Shown here: positions 15,464 through 24,356 of the stretch, piece after piece
Position numbering within the stretch: the first letter of the stretch is position 1
Layout of the letters: each line of letters opens with the position of its first letter
DNA from: Oscillospiraceae bacterium
GTDB lineage: Bacteria > Bacillota > Clostridia > Oscillospirales > Oscillospiraceae
DNA: 64,000 nt
Assembly (NCBI GenBank): GCA_902802045.1
Contig: CADCKQ010000009.1
Coordinates: forward strand, 1-64,000
Direction: 5' to 3'
Program-made: the position numbers and the translations under genes
The notes under the pieces: model-generated
The model's input: only the letters and a program-made list of their open reading frames with translations
Told to the model about the DNA's origin: nothing
Database searches by the model: none

Positions 15464-18043
15464 TTATGAAGCCGAGCAGAAGAGTTTGCCGTCTTTCAGG
15501 TCCACGTGTAATACCGAGCCTGTTCCCAGATCTCCGGACAGTATCTCCCTTGCGATCAGGGTCTCGACATTGTTCTGTATAAACCTTCTCAAGGGCCTTG
15601 CGCCGTACAGAGGGTCGTAACCGCAGTCGATGATATAGTCCAGGGCCTCGCCGCTTATCTCAAGGCCGAGCTGTCTGTCTTCAAGCCTCTTTTTAAGCGA
15701 GTCAAGCATTATTCCGGTGATGCCTGTGAGGTTTTCCCTGGTCAGCGGACGGAACATTATGATCTCGTCGAGCCTGTTTAAAAATTCCGGTCTGAAGGAC
15801 CTGTGGAGTTCCCTCATGACTGCCTGCCTTGCCTCCTCGGAGATCATGCCGTCTTTCCCGATCCCTTCGAGGAGGTACGAGCTGCCGAGATTTGAAGTCA
15901 TTATTATTACGGTGTTCTTGAAATCTACAGTGCGTCCCTGCGAGTCCGTGACTCTGCCGTCGTCGAGTATCTGAAGAAGTATATTGAAGACATCCGGGTG
16001 GGCTTTTTCGATCTCGTCAAAGAGAATCACGCTGTAGGGTTTACGCCGAACGGCCTCTGTAAGCTGGCCGCCCTCTTCGTATCCGACGTATCCCGGAGGC
16101 GCGCCTATAAGTCTCGAGACGGAGAATTTCTCCATATATTCGGTCATATCTATCCTGACCATATTGTGCTCATCGTCAAACAGGCACTCCGCCAGGGATT
16201 TGGCAAGCTCTGTCTTTCCGACACCGGTCGGACCCAGGAACATGAATGAGCCTATCGGTCTGTTCGGGTCCGAGATCCCTGCGCGGGACCTCAGTATGGC
16301 GTTGCAGACGAGCTCAACTGCCTCATCCTGCCCGACCACTCTCTTATGGATATAATCACCGAGTCTCAGGATCTTCTCGCGTTCGCCTTCCATGAGTCTG
16401 GAGACGGGTATCCCTGTCCAGCGGGCAACGATTTCGGATATCTCCTCGTCGGTAACGGTATCTCTGAGCATCGAGTTCTCTCCGCCGCTCAGCGCTTCGG
16501 CTTCTTTGAGCTTCTGCTCCAGAGAGGGGAGATCGGAGTACTTGAGTCGCGCCGCTTTTTCGTATTCATAACTTCTCTGCGCGTTTTCTATTTCCGCGCG
16601 GGTCTTTTCCAGATCCGCTTTGAGCTGTTTTACGGTCTCAACGCTGTTCTTTTCGTTTTCCCAGCGGATCTTCATCTCGTTGAAGCTGTCGCGCAGTTCC
16701 GCGAGCTCGCCGCGGAGCTTTTCTAGCCTCTCCTGCGAAAGCCTGTCGTCCTCTTTCTTGAGCGCCATCTCCTCGATCTCCAGCTGCATGATCTTTCTGC
16801 GCACGTCATCGAGCTCGGAAGGCATGGAATCTATCTCTGTCCTCAGCTGGGCGCAGGCCTCGTCAACCAGATCTATGGCCTTGTCCGGAAGGAAACGGTC
16901 AGTTATGTATCTGTGGGAAAGAGTTGCGGCTGCGACGAGCGCCGAGTCGTGGATCCTGACGCCGTGGAAGACCTCATAGCGCTCCTTGAGACCTCTCAAT
17001 ATGGATATAGTATCGGCGACTGTCGGCTCGTCCACCATGACGGGCTGGAAACGTCTCTCAAGAGCGGCGTCCTTTTCTATGTACTTTCTGTACTCGTCCA
17101 GAGTCGTCGCTCCGATACAGTGGAGCTCGCCTCTTGCAAGCATGGGCTTCAGCAGATTTCCGGCGTCCATACTGCCTTCGGTCTTACCGGCTCCGACGAT
17201 CGTATGAAGCTCGTCTATAAAGAGAATTATCCCGCCCTCGGATTTCTTTATCTCGCCGAGCACGGCTTTAAGTCTCTCTTCAAATTCGCCGCGGTATTTG
17301 GCCCCGGCTATCAGAGCGCCCATATCCAGCGAGAATATGGTCTTGTCCTTGAGGCCCTCCGGGACGTCACCGCTCACTATTCTCTGAGCGAGGCCCTCCG
17401 CTATCGCTGTTTTTCCGACGCCGGGCTCGCCGATCAGAACAGGATTGTTCTTTGTTTTTCTCGAAAGGATCCTGATCACGTTTCTTATCTCCGCGTCTCT
17501 TCCTATAACGGGGTCGAGCTCGTTCTCCCTGGCTCTCGCGACGAGGTCCGTGCCGTATTTGTTCAGGGCGTCGTAGGTATCCTCGGGATTGTCTCCGGTG
17601 ACGGGCGCCGATTTTACTTTGGCCAGTTCAGACGAAAAGGCGCTCTTTGTGATCCCGTGGTCGGATAGGATCTTTCTGATCGCCGGGGTCGCGGACGCAA
17701 ATATGCCCAGCATTAGGTGTTCTACAGAGACATACTCGTCTCCGAGCGACGAAGCAGTCTTCTCCGCCGCGTTTACCGCCCTGCTGCATTCGCTCGAGAG
17801 ATAGACCTCCGAGATGTTTCCGACCTTGGGCAGTTTCCTGATCTCGCTGTCGAGTTCCGAGAGTATGGCTCTGCAGTCCGCCCCCATCTTCGAGAAGAGC
17901 GAGGGGATAAGGCCGCCGTCCTGTGAGAGCAGTGAGTAAAAAAGGTGCTCCGGAGTGATATAGGAATTCTGGTTCTCTTCGGCCAGCGACTTGGCGGCCT
18001 GAAGAGCTTCAAGACTTTTCTGTGTATAGTTCTGAGTGTTCAT
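15464..18043 (-). CDS. clpB: ATP-dependent disaggregase ClpB
   Basis: ClpB is a hexameric AAA+ chaperone that, with DnaK, resolubilises aggregated proteins. The 859-residue protein has the Clp_N repeat domain (1-145), AAA1 with Walker A GEPGVGKT (205-212), the middle coiled-coil domain (~400-520, [14 protein letters not shown] region), AAA2 with GPTGVGKT (~603-610), and the C-terminal D2 small domain. No ClpP-binding loop is evident, as expected for ClpB rather than ClpA/C. Start ATG 18043 is set by cgtgg-free upstream sequence and a good aggaggt site; a longer frame upstream is A+T-rich and not family-like. It is monocistronic and preceded by a strong promoter with an embedded palindrome. 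Confidence 0.95.
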   Translation of the reverse strand: MNTQNYTQKSLEALQAAKSLAEENQNSYITPEHLFYSLLSQDGGLIPSLFSKMGADCRAILSELDSEIRKLPKVGNISEVYLSSECSRAVNAAEKTASSLGDEYVSVEHLMLGIFASATPAIRKILSDHGITKSAFSSELAKVKSAPVTGDNPEDTYDALNKYGTDLVARARENELDPVIGRDAEIRNVIRILSRKTKNNPVLIGEPGVGKTAIAEGLAQRIVSGDVPEGLKDKTIFSLDMGALIAGAKYRGEFEERLKAVLGEIKKSEGGIILFIDELHTIVGAGKTEGSMDAGNLLKPMLARGELHCIGATTLDEYRKYIEKDAALERRFQPVMVDEPTVADTISILRGLKERYEVFHGVRIHDSALVAAATLSHRYITDRFLPDKAIDLVDEACAQLRTEIDSMPSELDDVRRKIMQLEIEEMALKKEDDRLSQERLEKLRGELAELRDSFNEMKIRWENEKNSVETVKQLKADLEKTRAEIENAQRSYEYEKAARLKYSDLPSLEQKLKEAEALSGGENSMLRDTVTDEEISEIVARWTGIPVSRLMEGEREKILRLGDYIHKRVVGQDEAVELVCNAILRSRAGISDPNRPIGSFMFLGPTGVGKTELAKSLAECLFDDEHNMVRIDMTEYMEKFSVSRLIGAPPGYVGYEEGGQLTEAVRRKPYSVILFDEIEKAHPDVFNILLQILDDGRVTDSQGRTVDFKNTVIIMTSNLGSSYLLEGIGKDGMISEEARQAVMRELHRSFRPEFLNRLDEIIMFRPLTRENLTGITGIMLDSLKKRLEDRQLGLEISGEALDYIIDCGYDPLYGARPLRRFIQNNVETLIAREILSGDLGTGSVLHVDLKDGKLFCSAS

Positions 18044-18074
18044 TTCGATACCTCCTCTGTTTTGTTCGATAAAA

Positions 18075-18102
18075 ATTATAATACAATTATATAAATTGTC
18101 AA
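18075..18102 (-). promoter_or_regulatory. Strong sigma-A promoter of clpB
   Basis: On the minus strand a perfect TTGACA (18102-18097) is followed after 16 bases by a perfect TATAAT (18080-18075). The expected transcript start is ~25 bases before the clpB ATG. Confidence 0.85.
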
Positions 18103-18115
18103 GAGATTTATATAA
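18087..18115. promoter_or_regulatory. Inverted-repeat operator candidate over the clpB -35 box
   Basis: TTATATAAAT (18087-18096) and ATTTATATAA (18106-18115) are exact 10-base inverted repeats separated by 9 bases, and the spacer contains the -35 hexamer. The N9 geometry equals that of CIRCE, but the arms do not match CIRCE (TTAGCACTC) or the CtsR heptamer. A repressor bound here would block the promoter. Confidence 0.55.
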
Positions 18116-18140
18116 ATAATATAACAAAATAAAATTCGTC

Positions 18141-18169
18141 TTTAAAAATGCCGTATCGGATGTTACAAT
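18141..18169 (+). promoter_or_regulatory. Promoter of the guanylate-kinase-like gene
   Basis: TTTAAA (18141-18146) and TACAAT (18164-18169) with a 17-base spacer, 27 bases before the ATG at 18196. Divergent from the clpB promoter. Confidence 0.5.
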
Positions 18170-18195
18170 AAACAAAAGAACTCGGAGGTTTGCTT

Positions 18196-18750
18196 ATGAC
18201 AGGGAAAAGACTCTATGTTATCACTGGCCCGTCCGGGGCAGGAACGGCAGAAATAGTTGAAAAGGTCCTCGCGGATACGGACAGTGTTGTTACGGTGACG
18301 CCGCTCACAGCCCGAAAGATGAAAGAAGGGGAAGTAAACGGCGAAGGCCTCATATTTTATGACCTTGAAGAGTGGAATGTTTTAAAGGAGAGCGGAGATC
18401 TTCTCGAGTGCACCGAGATGATGGGAAACGATTACGGGACTTCCCGTAAGCTCGTCCTCAATGAATTTGATAAAGGCAATAATGTCATCATACAGACAGA
18501 ACCCGACAGAGCTGCCCAGATCAAGCGGAACATGCCCGAAGCCGTATGCATTCTGGTATATCCGTTTGACAGCGAGATCCTTAAGACCAGGTACACGGAA
18601 AAAGCCAGAAGCAGCTTCGAGGTATCGGTGAGAACGGAGGTAGCCTTAAAGCAGATATACAGTTCAAAGCTTTTCTGCGACTGGGAAGTGGATTCCGGTG
18701 ACGCGGATAATGCCTGCAAGGAAATAATCTCCATAATTAATGGGAATTAA
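18196..18750 (+). CDS. Guanylate-kinase-like protein lacking the P-loop lysine
   Basis: A 184-residue protein clearly related to guanylate kinase (GMP + ATP to GDP + ADP). Length and order of elements match: an N-terminal GPSGAG loop, a GMP-binding region (TARKMKEGEVNGEGLIFYD, MMGNDYGTSRKLV), and a later IQTEPDRAAQIKRNMP segment. Key residues differ from active enzymes. The P-loop reads GPSGAGTAEI where GPSGxGK(S/T)T is needed, so the phosphate-binding lysine is gone, and TTRxxRxGE is altered to TARKMKEGE. ATG 18196 is chosen because ggagg lies 7 bases upstream. This looks like a paralogue that has lost kinase activity, perhaps a binding or regulatory protein. A true gmk must be elsewhere. 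Confidence 0.75.
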   Translation: MTGKRLYVITGPSGAGTAEIVEKVLADTDSVVTVTPLTARKMKEGEVNGEGLIFYDLEEWNVLKESGDLLECTEMMGNDYGTSRKLVLNEFDKGNNVIIQTEPDRAAQIKRNMPEAVCILVYPFDSEILKTRYTEKARSSFEVSVRTEVALKQIYSSKLFCDWEVDSGDADNACKEIISIINGN

Positions 18751-18774
18751 TAAAACATAACTTGTTATCAAAAC

Positions 18775-18814
18775 TGTGCGCCACGGTTTATCCGAAGGCG
18801 CACACATTTGTTTT
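18775..18814 (+). terminator. Intrinsic terminator after the guanylate-kinase-like gene
   Basis: tgtgcgcc (18775-18782) pairs with ggcgcaca (18797-18804), followed by catttgtttt, 24 bases past the stop codon. Confidence 0.65.
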
Positions 18815-18904
18815 CCGATTGATTTTGCTTTACAGACCTGATAACAGCGGTGTAAACTTAATCAATAAATCGACTCGGATATTCTGCCGGAGGTGTATTA
18901 CCAG

Positions 18905-20044
18905 ATGAATGACAATATAGTGGCCCTGGCGACATGCGAAAGCTATGAGCCGGAGACCGTTTCAAGAGCTTTTGATGAGCTGCTCGGACCTCTCGGAGGA
19001 CTCGATTGGGTAGAGCCGGGCATGAGAGTAGCGGTAAAAGTGAATTTTGTGCTCCCGAAGGAGCCGGAGAAAGCGGCGACTACACATCCCGCCCTTGTCA
19101 GGGAACTGTGCAGAAGACTCATAGAAAAAGGCGCGGATGTCGTGGTGGGCGACAGCCCCGGAGGACTGTTCTCGAAGGCTGCCCTGGAAAACACCTATAA
19201 GATCACGCGTATGACGGAGATCCTCGATACCGGCGCCAGACTCAACGACGATTTCACGGAGCGCGAGGTACGCCCTGAAGGGGCAAAGGTATTGAACAGT
19301 TTCTGGGGCGTGAGCTTTCTTCTGGACGCGGACGCGATAATCGATTTCTGCAAGCTTAAGACGCACGGGCTCATGGGATTTACGGGAGCCTGCAAGAACA
19401 TGTTCGGAGGCATCGCTGGCCTTCACAAATCCGAGTGCCACTACCGCTTCCCGAACCACGCCCAGTTCGCGGCCATGCTTGTCGATCTCTGCCAGTACTA
19501 TAGACCGGTTCTTTCGATATGCGACGGTGTGCTTGCGATGGAAGGGAACGGCCCGTCTTTCGGAGATCCGAGACAGCTCGGGGTACTGCTGGCTTCCTTC
19601 AATCCACATGCTCTCGATCTGGCGGCATGCCATATAATAGGACTCGGGACAAAGGATATCCCGACTCTGAACGAAGCATATTCAAGGGGACTTATCCCGG
19701 AAAAGGCTGAAGAGCTTGAGATCAGCGGAGATATAGAAAAGTACCGTGTCAGCGATTTCAGGCACCAGCCGCTCGGTGACATAAGATTCTATTTCATCCA
19801 CAACAAGGCCTTTTATGATCTCGCGAGACCTTTTGTCACGACGCGCCCGAAACCTGATGATAATTGTATAGGTTGCGGAAAGTGCGCCTCGGTATGCCCG
19901 GAAAAGGCGATAGAGATAGTAAAAGGAAGGCCGAAGATAGACAGAAAAAAGTGTATAAGCTGCTTCTGCTGCGGGGAATTCTGCCCTCAGGGAGCAATGA
20001 AGCCCTACGAGCCTCTGTTCCTCAGAATGATCCGGAAAAAATGA
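18905..20044 (+). CDS. DUF362 protein with C-terminal 2x[4Fe-4S] ferredoxin domain
   Basis: A 379-residue protein with a DUF362 domain (~1-300; KVNFVLPKEPEKAATTHP, GDSPGG, FCKLKTHGLMGFTGACKNMFG, CDGVLAMEGNGP). A dicluster ferredoxin domain follows at the end: CIGCGKCASVCPEKA and CISCFCCGEFCPQGA. DUF362 proteins are presumed redox or maturation enzymes; no reaction is established. ATG 18905 is used because ggagg (18889-18893) lies upstream; a GTG at 18893 would overlap that site. It stands alone between two terminators. A link to the nearby Rnf-type operon as an electron partner is possible but has no support beyond proximity. Confidence 0.85.
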   Translation: MNDNIVALATCESYEPETVSRAFDELLGPLGGLDWVEPGMRVAVKVNFVLPKEPEKAATTHPALVRELCRRLIEKGADVVVGDSPGGLFSKAALENTYKITRMTEILDTGARLNDDFTEREVRPEGAKVLNSFWGVSFLLDADAIIDFCKLKTHGLMGFTGACKNMFGGIAGLHKSECHYRFPNHAQFAAMLVDLCQYYRPVLSICDGVLAMEGNGPSFGDPRQLGVLLASFNPHALDLAACHIIGLGTKDIPTLNEAYSRGLIPEKAEELEISGDIEKYRVSDFRHQPLGDIRFYFIHNKAFYDLARPFVTTRPKPDDNCIGCGKCASVCPEKAIEIVKGRPKIDRKKCISCFCCGEFCPQGAMKPYEPLFLRMIRKK

Positions 20045-20084
20045 TCCCGCTTTGTGAACGGACTATTAAAAATACTCCCGAAGC

Positions 20085-20113
20085 TTGAAAAAAGGATACG
20101 GCTTTCATATAAT
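20085..20113 (+). promoter_or_regulatory. Promoter of trxA
   Basis: TTGAAA (20085-20090) and a perfect TATAAT (20108-20113) with a 17-base spacer, 58 bases before the trxA start. Confidence 0.8.
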
Positions 20114-20171
20114 AGCCACCGTGAAGCGAGAAGCTCCGGATTTTGATAATAATTAAAAGGAGATATATAAA

Positions 20172-20483
20172 ATGGCAGAAGTAACAGTTACAAAAGACAA
20201 TTTCAAGGCGGAAGTTCTGGAATCCGATATTCCCGTTCTCGTAGATTTCTGGGCAAGCTGGTGCGGCCCCTGCAAGATGCTCGCACCGATCCTCGAAGAG
20301 GTCGGCAAGGAGAAGGAAGGCTCGCTGAAGATCGCGAAGATCAATGTCGATGACGAGCCCGAGCTCGCAAATCAGTTCGGGATCAACAGCATCCCCAGTG
20401 TGTTCCTCTTCAAAAACGGCCAGGTGGCAAACAGGGCCGTAGGCCTGATGCCCAAAGCAAAAGTCCTCGAGTTTATAGGGTAA
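20172..20483 (+). CDS. trxA: Thioredoxin
   Basis: A 103-residue cytoplasmic disulfide reductant of standard length. The active site WCGPCK lies at ~30-35, FWASWCGPC being canonical. The conserved cis-proline follows in SIPSVFLFKNGQ and the glycine near the end in AVGLMPK. A Shine-Dalgarno aaaggaga precedes ATG 20172. The gene is monocistronic, with its own promoter at 20085 and a terminator at 20492. No thioredoxin reductase is adjacent. Confidence 0.97.
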   Translation: MAEVTVTKDNFKAEVLESDIPVLVDFWASWCGPCKMLAPILEEVGKEKEGSLKIAKINVDDEPELANQFGINSIPSVFLFKNGQVANRAVGLMPKAKVLEFIG

Positions 20484-20491
20484 AAAATAAG

Positions 20492-20519
20492 GAACTGCCT
20501 GAGCGGCAGTTCTTTTTTT
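20492..20519 (+). terminator. Intrinsic terminator after trxA
   Basis: gaactgcc (20492-20499) pairs with ggcagttc (20505-20512) across a 5-base loop and runs into TTTTTTT. Confidence 0.95.
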
Positions 20520-20535
20520 ATGCCTTCTCAATGTG

Positions 20536-20564
20536 TTGAAAATGGCACACCTGTATGATAAAAT
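20536..20564 (+). promoter_or_regulatory. Promoter of the acyl/glycan operon
   Basis: TTGAAA (20536-20541) and TAAAAT (20559-20564) with a 17-base spacer, 30 bases before the first gene of the operon (20594). Confidence 0.7.
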
Positions 20565-20593
20565 AACTCAAAATACGATGAAAGAGACCTGTT

Positions 20594-21142
20594 ATGAAAG
20601 GCAGAAAAGTAGAGATCAGGGGCATACGGAAGGAAGATCTTCCGCTGCTGCTTGATATGATAAATGACCCCGTTATTAACAGCATGACGGTAGGGGAGAG
20701 CAAAAAAGTCTCGATGCAGGAGCAGGAAGCATGGTTCGAAAGATACCTGCAGTCCGGTGCGAACAACCGTTTTATCATCGAGAATAAAGATGACGGAGCG
20801 GTCGGGACGATAATAATCACAGACATCGATGAGGTCAACAGATCCTGCGGTCTTGCGATCAAACTGAGCGAGGGAAGGATCAGTTCTCCGGGAGTCGGAA
20901 TAGATGCTTTCATGGTGATGCTGAGGTACTGTTTCGAGGACCTTAAAATGCACAGGGTCACTGCAAATGCTATAGACTACAATAAGGCGTCTCTGAACCT
21001 GCAGTCGAGATGCGGTATGAAAAAGGAAGGCGTTCTGAGGCAGGCTGCTTTTAAAAACGGGGAATTTCACGATGTGATCATCACTTCGATGCTTGACACA
21101 GAGTACAGGCAATTCATAGAGATCGAAAAATATTGGGATTGA
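20594..21142 (+). CDS. GNAT-family N-acyltransferase (RimJ/RimL-like)
   Basis: A 182-residue GNAT-fold acyltransferase. IRGIRKEDLPLLLDMINDP is the usual first strand and helix. The later GVGIDAFMVMLRYCFEDLKMHRVTA and NLQSRCGMKKEGVLRQ match the RimJ/sugar N-acetyltransferase branch. It is the first gene of an eight-gene operon and lies 14 bases before an acyl carrier protein. That makes it a candidate for transferring an acyl group from ACP or CoA to an amino-sugar. Acceptor and donor are not visible from sequence; the sugar role is inferred from context. Confidence 0.75.
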   Translation: MKGRKVEIRGIRKEDLPLLLDMINDPVINSMTVGESKKVSMQEQEAWFERYLQSGANNRFIIENKDDGAVGTIIITDIDEVNRSCGLAIKLSEGRISSPGVGIDAFMVMLRYCFEDLKMHRVTANAIDYNKASLNLQSRCGMKKEGVLRQAAFKNGEFHDVIITSMLDTEYRQFIEIEKYWD

Positions 21143-21155
21143 GAGGAGAAAGTCC

Positions 21156-21404
21156 ATGCCTCACGAGGAGATAATGCAAAAAATAGGTGAGATATTCTGT
21201 GAAGTATTCGACGACGACAGTCTCGTTATTACTGAGCAAACCTCCGCCAAAGATATAGAGGATTGGGACTCGCTTATGAACATAAATCTGATTGCCGCTA
21301 TGGAGGATACATTCGGCATAAGATTTGCGCTTAAAGAAGTCTCCGATATGCAGTGTGTCGGTGACGCCGCGGATATTATTGAGAGGAAATATGCAGGAAC
21401 TTGA
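21156..21404 (+). CDS. Acyl carrier protein (cluster-specific)
   Basis: An 82-residue ACP. The phosphopantetheine-bearing serine lies in DWDSLMNINLI (residue ~41), preceded by the expected acidic stretch TSAKDIEDW and followed by helix III (VGDAADIIERKY). It overlaps the following FkbH-like gene by 14 bases, so the two are coupled and probably act together. The tether sequence is D-S-L-M-N rather than the D-S-L-D-x-V-E of fatty-acid AcpP. This suggests a dedicated carrier rather than the housekeeping one. Confidence 0.88.
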   Translation: MPHEEIMQKIGEIFCEVFDDDSLVITEQTSAKDIEDWDSLMNINLIAAMEDTFGIRFALKEVSDMQCVGDAADIIERKYAGT

Positions 21405-23166
21405 TTATCCGTTCGATGCGGAAAGAATAATAAAAGGAAAAAAGAGACTGAAAAGGCAGCTTCTTGAGAGCGGAAAGGCGACTGTAAAGAAAAAAATCGC
21501 TGTTCTCGGAGGCTATACCACATCCGATATCGTCTCATGTATCGAACTGTTTCTGCTCAATAACGGCATAGAACCGTTATTTTACGAATCGGAGTACGAT
21601 CGTTTCTACCAGGATGCAGTCTTTGATAATCCCGAACTCGAGAGCTTCGCTCCGGATATAGTATATATCTGCACCTGTGTAAGGAATATAAGCGCATTTC
21701 CGGAGGTTTCCGACAGCCGGGAAAGAACGGATGAACTGTTAAATGCTGAGGCTGAGAGATTCAGATCGGTATGGGAAGCACTCGAGAGCAGGTATCATTG
21801 CCCGATCATCCAGAACAATTTCGAATATCCGCTCGTGCGCAGGCTGGGCAATCTCGACCGCTCCGATTATCGCGGAGCAGTGAATTTTGTCTCCCGATTA
21901 AACGCTGCTTTTGATGCGTACGCGCTTGAACATGAAAAGTTTTACATTTGCGATGTAAACTATATCAGCGCGGATTACGGACTTAAGAAATGGTCCGATC
22001 CGTCATACTGGTATCTCTATAAATATGCCGTCGCTGTTCCCGCAATACCGTACCTGGCTTTCAACGCTGCAAATATTATCAAAGCCATATTCGGCAAAAA
22101 CAAGAAAGGCCTGGTTCTGGACCTCGACAATACGATCTGGGGCGGTGTGGTCGGAGACGACGGAGCAGAGAACCTGAGGATCGGCCCTGACACATCCGAA
22201 GGCCAGATGTACAGCGAGTTCCAGAGATATCTTAAAGGCTTCAAAGATATCGGGGTGCTGCTCAATATTGATTCCAAGAATGACGAAGAGAACGCGCTCC
22301 AGGGGCTGAATCATCCGGACAGTATATTGAAACCGGAGGATTTTATCGTTATCAAGGCCAACTGGGAAAACAAGGACTCGAATTTCAGAGCCATTGCTTC
22401 CGAGCTGAATCTTGGTGAAGACAGCCTCGTGTTCATAGACGACAACCCGGCGGAGAGACATATTGTGAGAGAGCAGATCCCGGGCGCAGGAGTACCTGAG
22501 CTTGGCGATGTCTCTTCGTTCATGACTGATATCGACAGATCCGGTTTTTTTGAAACAGTCTCCCTTTCCGATGACGACATGAAGCGCAATGAGATGTATC
22601 GCGAAAACATTGAACGCGACAAAGCGGTCAGGAGCTTCAGCAATTATGATGAATATCTCAGATCCCTTGAGATGAAAGCGGAAATAGGCCCCTTCAACCC
22701 TTTATATATTCAGAGAATAGCCCAGCTTACAAACAAGACGAACCAGTTCAATCTGACGACCAGACGTTATACTTTAAGTGAGATAGAAGATATAGCAGAC
22801 AGTTCCGATTATATCACGCTGTACGGAAAGCTTGAGGACAGGTTCGGCGACAACGGGGTCGTCTCATTGCTGATAGGGCGCAAAGACGGGACCGCCTGCC
22901 ATATGGATCTATGGCTTATGAGCTGCAGAGTGCTTAAAAGGGATATGGAGCTTGCTATGGCGGATGTGCTCGCAGACAGATGTCTGGAGGCCGGAATTAC
23001 AGAGATCGTCGGATACTATTACCCGACCAGGAAGAATAAGATGGTGGAGAATTTCTATGCGTCTCTCGGCTTTGAAAGAGTATCTCTCGATGAGCAGGGC
23101 AACAGCGTGTGGAAACTGCCTCTTGAAGGGTATACACATAAAAACACTCTGATAGAGGTATCGTGA
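21391..23166 (+). CDS. FkbH-like HAD-IIIC protein (glyceryl-ACP type)
   Basis: A 591-residue protein: an N-terminal ~220-residue SGNH-like region, an HAD-IIIC domain (VLDLDNTIWGG with the DxDxT nucleophile, ~247-257; NIDSKNDEENA; FIDDNPAERHIV) and a C-terminal GNAT-like region (VVSLLIGRKDG, YPTRKNKMVENFYASLGF). FkbH proteins of polyketide clusters load a glyceryl unit from 1,3-bisphosphoglycerate onto an ACP. Homologues in surface-glycan clusters are thought to supply similar short acyl groups. ATG 21391 is preceded by gagagga and lies inside the ACP gene's end. The coupling with ACP supports ACP loading; the actual acyl group is unknown. Confidence 0.85.
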   Translation: MQELDYPFDAERIIKGKKRLKRQLLESGKATVKKKIAVLGGYTTSDIVSCIELFLLNNGIEPLFYESEYDRFYQDAVFDNPELESFAPDIVYICTCVRNISAFPEVSDSRERTDELLNAEAERFRSVWEALESRYHCPIIQNNFEYPLVRRLGNLDRSDYRGAVNFVSRLNAAFDAYALEHEKFYICDVNYISADYGLKKWSDPSYWYLYKYAVAVPAIPYLAFNAANIIKAIFGKNKKGLVLDLDNTIWGGVVGDDGAENLRIGPDTSEGQMYSEFQRYLKGFKDIGVLLNIDSKNDEENALQGLNHPDSILKPEDFIVIKANWENKDSNFRAIASELNLGEDSLVFIDDNPAERHIVREQIPGAGVPELGDVSSFMTDIDRSGFFETVSLSDDDMKRNEMYRENIERDKAVRSFSNYDEYLRSLEMKAEIGPFNPLYIQRIAQLTNKTNQFNLTTRRYTLSEIEDIADSSDYITLYGKLEDRFGDNGVVSLLIGRKDGTACHMDLWLMSCRVLKRDMELAMADVLADRCLEAGITEIVGYYYPTRKNKMVENFYASLGFERVSLDEQGNSVWKLPLEGYTHKNTLIEVS

Positions 23167-23185
23167 GCGGGGCGAAGATCACAGT

Positions 23186-23605
23186 ATGAATACATATGAT
23201 ATAGAAGATCTGTACACAGGACAGACAGAACAATTTGAAACTGAGATCAGTTCCGAGATGTTCGATGCTTTCAGAGCCTTCACCTGCGATACAAATCCGC
23301 TTCACTGCGATGAAGATTATGCGAAGAACCGCGGCTTTAAAGGAAGAGTAGCCTACGGCATGCTTACGGCCTCATTCCTCTCGACGCTTGCAGGGGTTTT
23401 TCTGCCGGGGGAGAGGAGCATAATCCAGTCTGTTGATGTCAGATTTCCTAGACCCGTATATGAGGGAGACATTCTTCTGGTACGCGGAACGGTGACGGAG
23501 ATCCATGAGTCGGTCAGGCAGATAACTGTAGCAGTTGAGATAAAAAACCAGAGAGATGAGAGCGTATTAAAGGGCAAGATGAAGGTCGGGGTCAGAAATG
23601 GATAA
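23186..23605 (+). CDS. MaoC-like hotdog dehydratase
   Basis: A 139-residue hotdog-fold protein of the MaoC/(R)-specific enoyl hydratase group. The catalytic Asp-His pair sits in DTNPLHCDEDYA (~38-49), followed by GRVAYGMLTASFLSTLAG, where the conserved glycine-rich helix lies. Such enzymes hydrate or dehydrate 3-hydroxyacyl thioesters on CoA or ACP. It overlaps the following SDR gene by 8 bases. The pair could reduce and dehydrate an acyl-ACP made in this operon, or act in the reverse direction. Confidence 0.82.
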   Translation: MNTYDIEDLYTGQTEQFETEISSEMFDAFRAFTCDTNPLHCDEDYAKNRGFKGRVAYGMLTASFLSTLAGVFLPGERSIIQSVDVRFPRPVYEGDILLVRGTVTEIHESVRQITVAVEIKNQRDESVLKGKMKVGVRNG

Positions 23606-24356
23606 AAGGGTATTGCTTGTCAACGGGGCTTCATCCGATATTGGGTGTGAACTCATCAGAAATATCGCAGACAGCTATGACTGTGTCCTTGCCCACTACA
23701 ACTCGGATAACAGTGCTCTTGTATCGCTGAGGGAGAAGTTCGGAACTGAGAAGATACATCTTCTCAAGGCTGATTTCTCGAATCCCGAAAGTGTCCTGGC
23801 TATGATCGGGGACATCAGGTCATCCGGGCTTATACCCTCCCATATAGTCCATTTCCCGTCGCCGAGAGCGGAAAACATCCATTTTAAAGACTGTTCATGG
23901 GACAAGTTCTCTGCAGGAATAGATACTTCTTTCAGATCGGCAGTCGAGATTCTGAGGGCATTTGTCCCTGATATGGCGAAAAACAGATACGGAAGAGTTG
24001 TATTCATGCTCACAGCCTATGTTACAGGTGAGCCTCCCAAATTCCAGACACCGTACGTGACATGCAAATACGCGCTTCTGGGGCTGATGAAGAGCCTCGC
24101 TTCCGAGTATTCCTCAAAAGGCGTTACATTCAACGGAGTTTCTCCGGAGATGATGAATACAAAATTTCTTAATGGAACTTCACACCTCATTCTGGAAAAA
24201 AACGCCGAGGAAAGCCCTCTGAAAAGGCTTTTGCTTCCCTCCGATGTAGTACCTTATTTTACTTATCTTCTGTCTGATGAAGCCCAAAATGTGACCGGAA
24301 CAAACATAACGGTAACAGGAAAAGAAATTGCTGAAGCAAAGAATAATGAACAATAA
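23598..24356 (+). CDS. Short-chain dehydrogenase/reductase (FabG-like) with Ser-to-Thr change at the catalytic site
   Basis: A 252-residue SDR, similar in size to 3-oxoacyl-ACP reductase. The nucleotide loop reads VNGASSDIGCEL (TGxxxGIG in the family, here without the usual TG), and the active-site YxxxK is YVTCK. The catalytic serine strand reads VVFMLTAYV, so Thr appears where Ser is usual. The C-terminal VTGTNITVTGKE is the family's VTGxxxxVDGG region. Activity is plausible but not assured, given both deviations. Its overlap with MaoC and with the sugar transferase gene ties acyl chemistry and glycan assembly into one operon. Confidence 0.8.
   Translation: MDKRVLLVNGASSDIGCELIRNIADSYDCVLAHYNSDNSALVSLREKFGTEKIHLLKADFSNPESVLAMIGDIRSSGLIPSHIVHFPSPRAENIHFKDCSWDKFSAGIDTSFRSAVEILRAFVPDMAKNRYGRVVFMLTAYVTGEPPKFQTPYVTCKYALLGLMKSLASEYSSKGVTFNGVSPEMMNTKFLNGTSHLILEKNAEESPLKRLLLPSDVVPYFTYLLSDEAQNVTGTNITVTGKEIAEAKNNEQ

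Noticed and set aside
18087..18115. CIRCE or CtsR operator at clpB
   Set aside because: The geometry resembles CIRCE, but the arm sequence shares neither TTAGCACTC nor the CtsR heptad; reported instead as an unassigned palindrome.
18905..20044. DUF362/ferredoxin protein as a replacement for the missing RnfB
   Set aside because: It is on the other strand, separated by clpB and by terminators, and has no RnfB-like membrane anchor; proximity alone is not enough.
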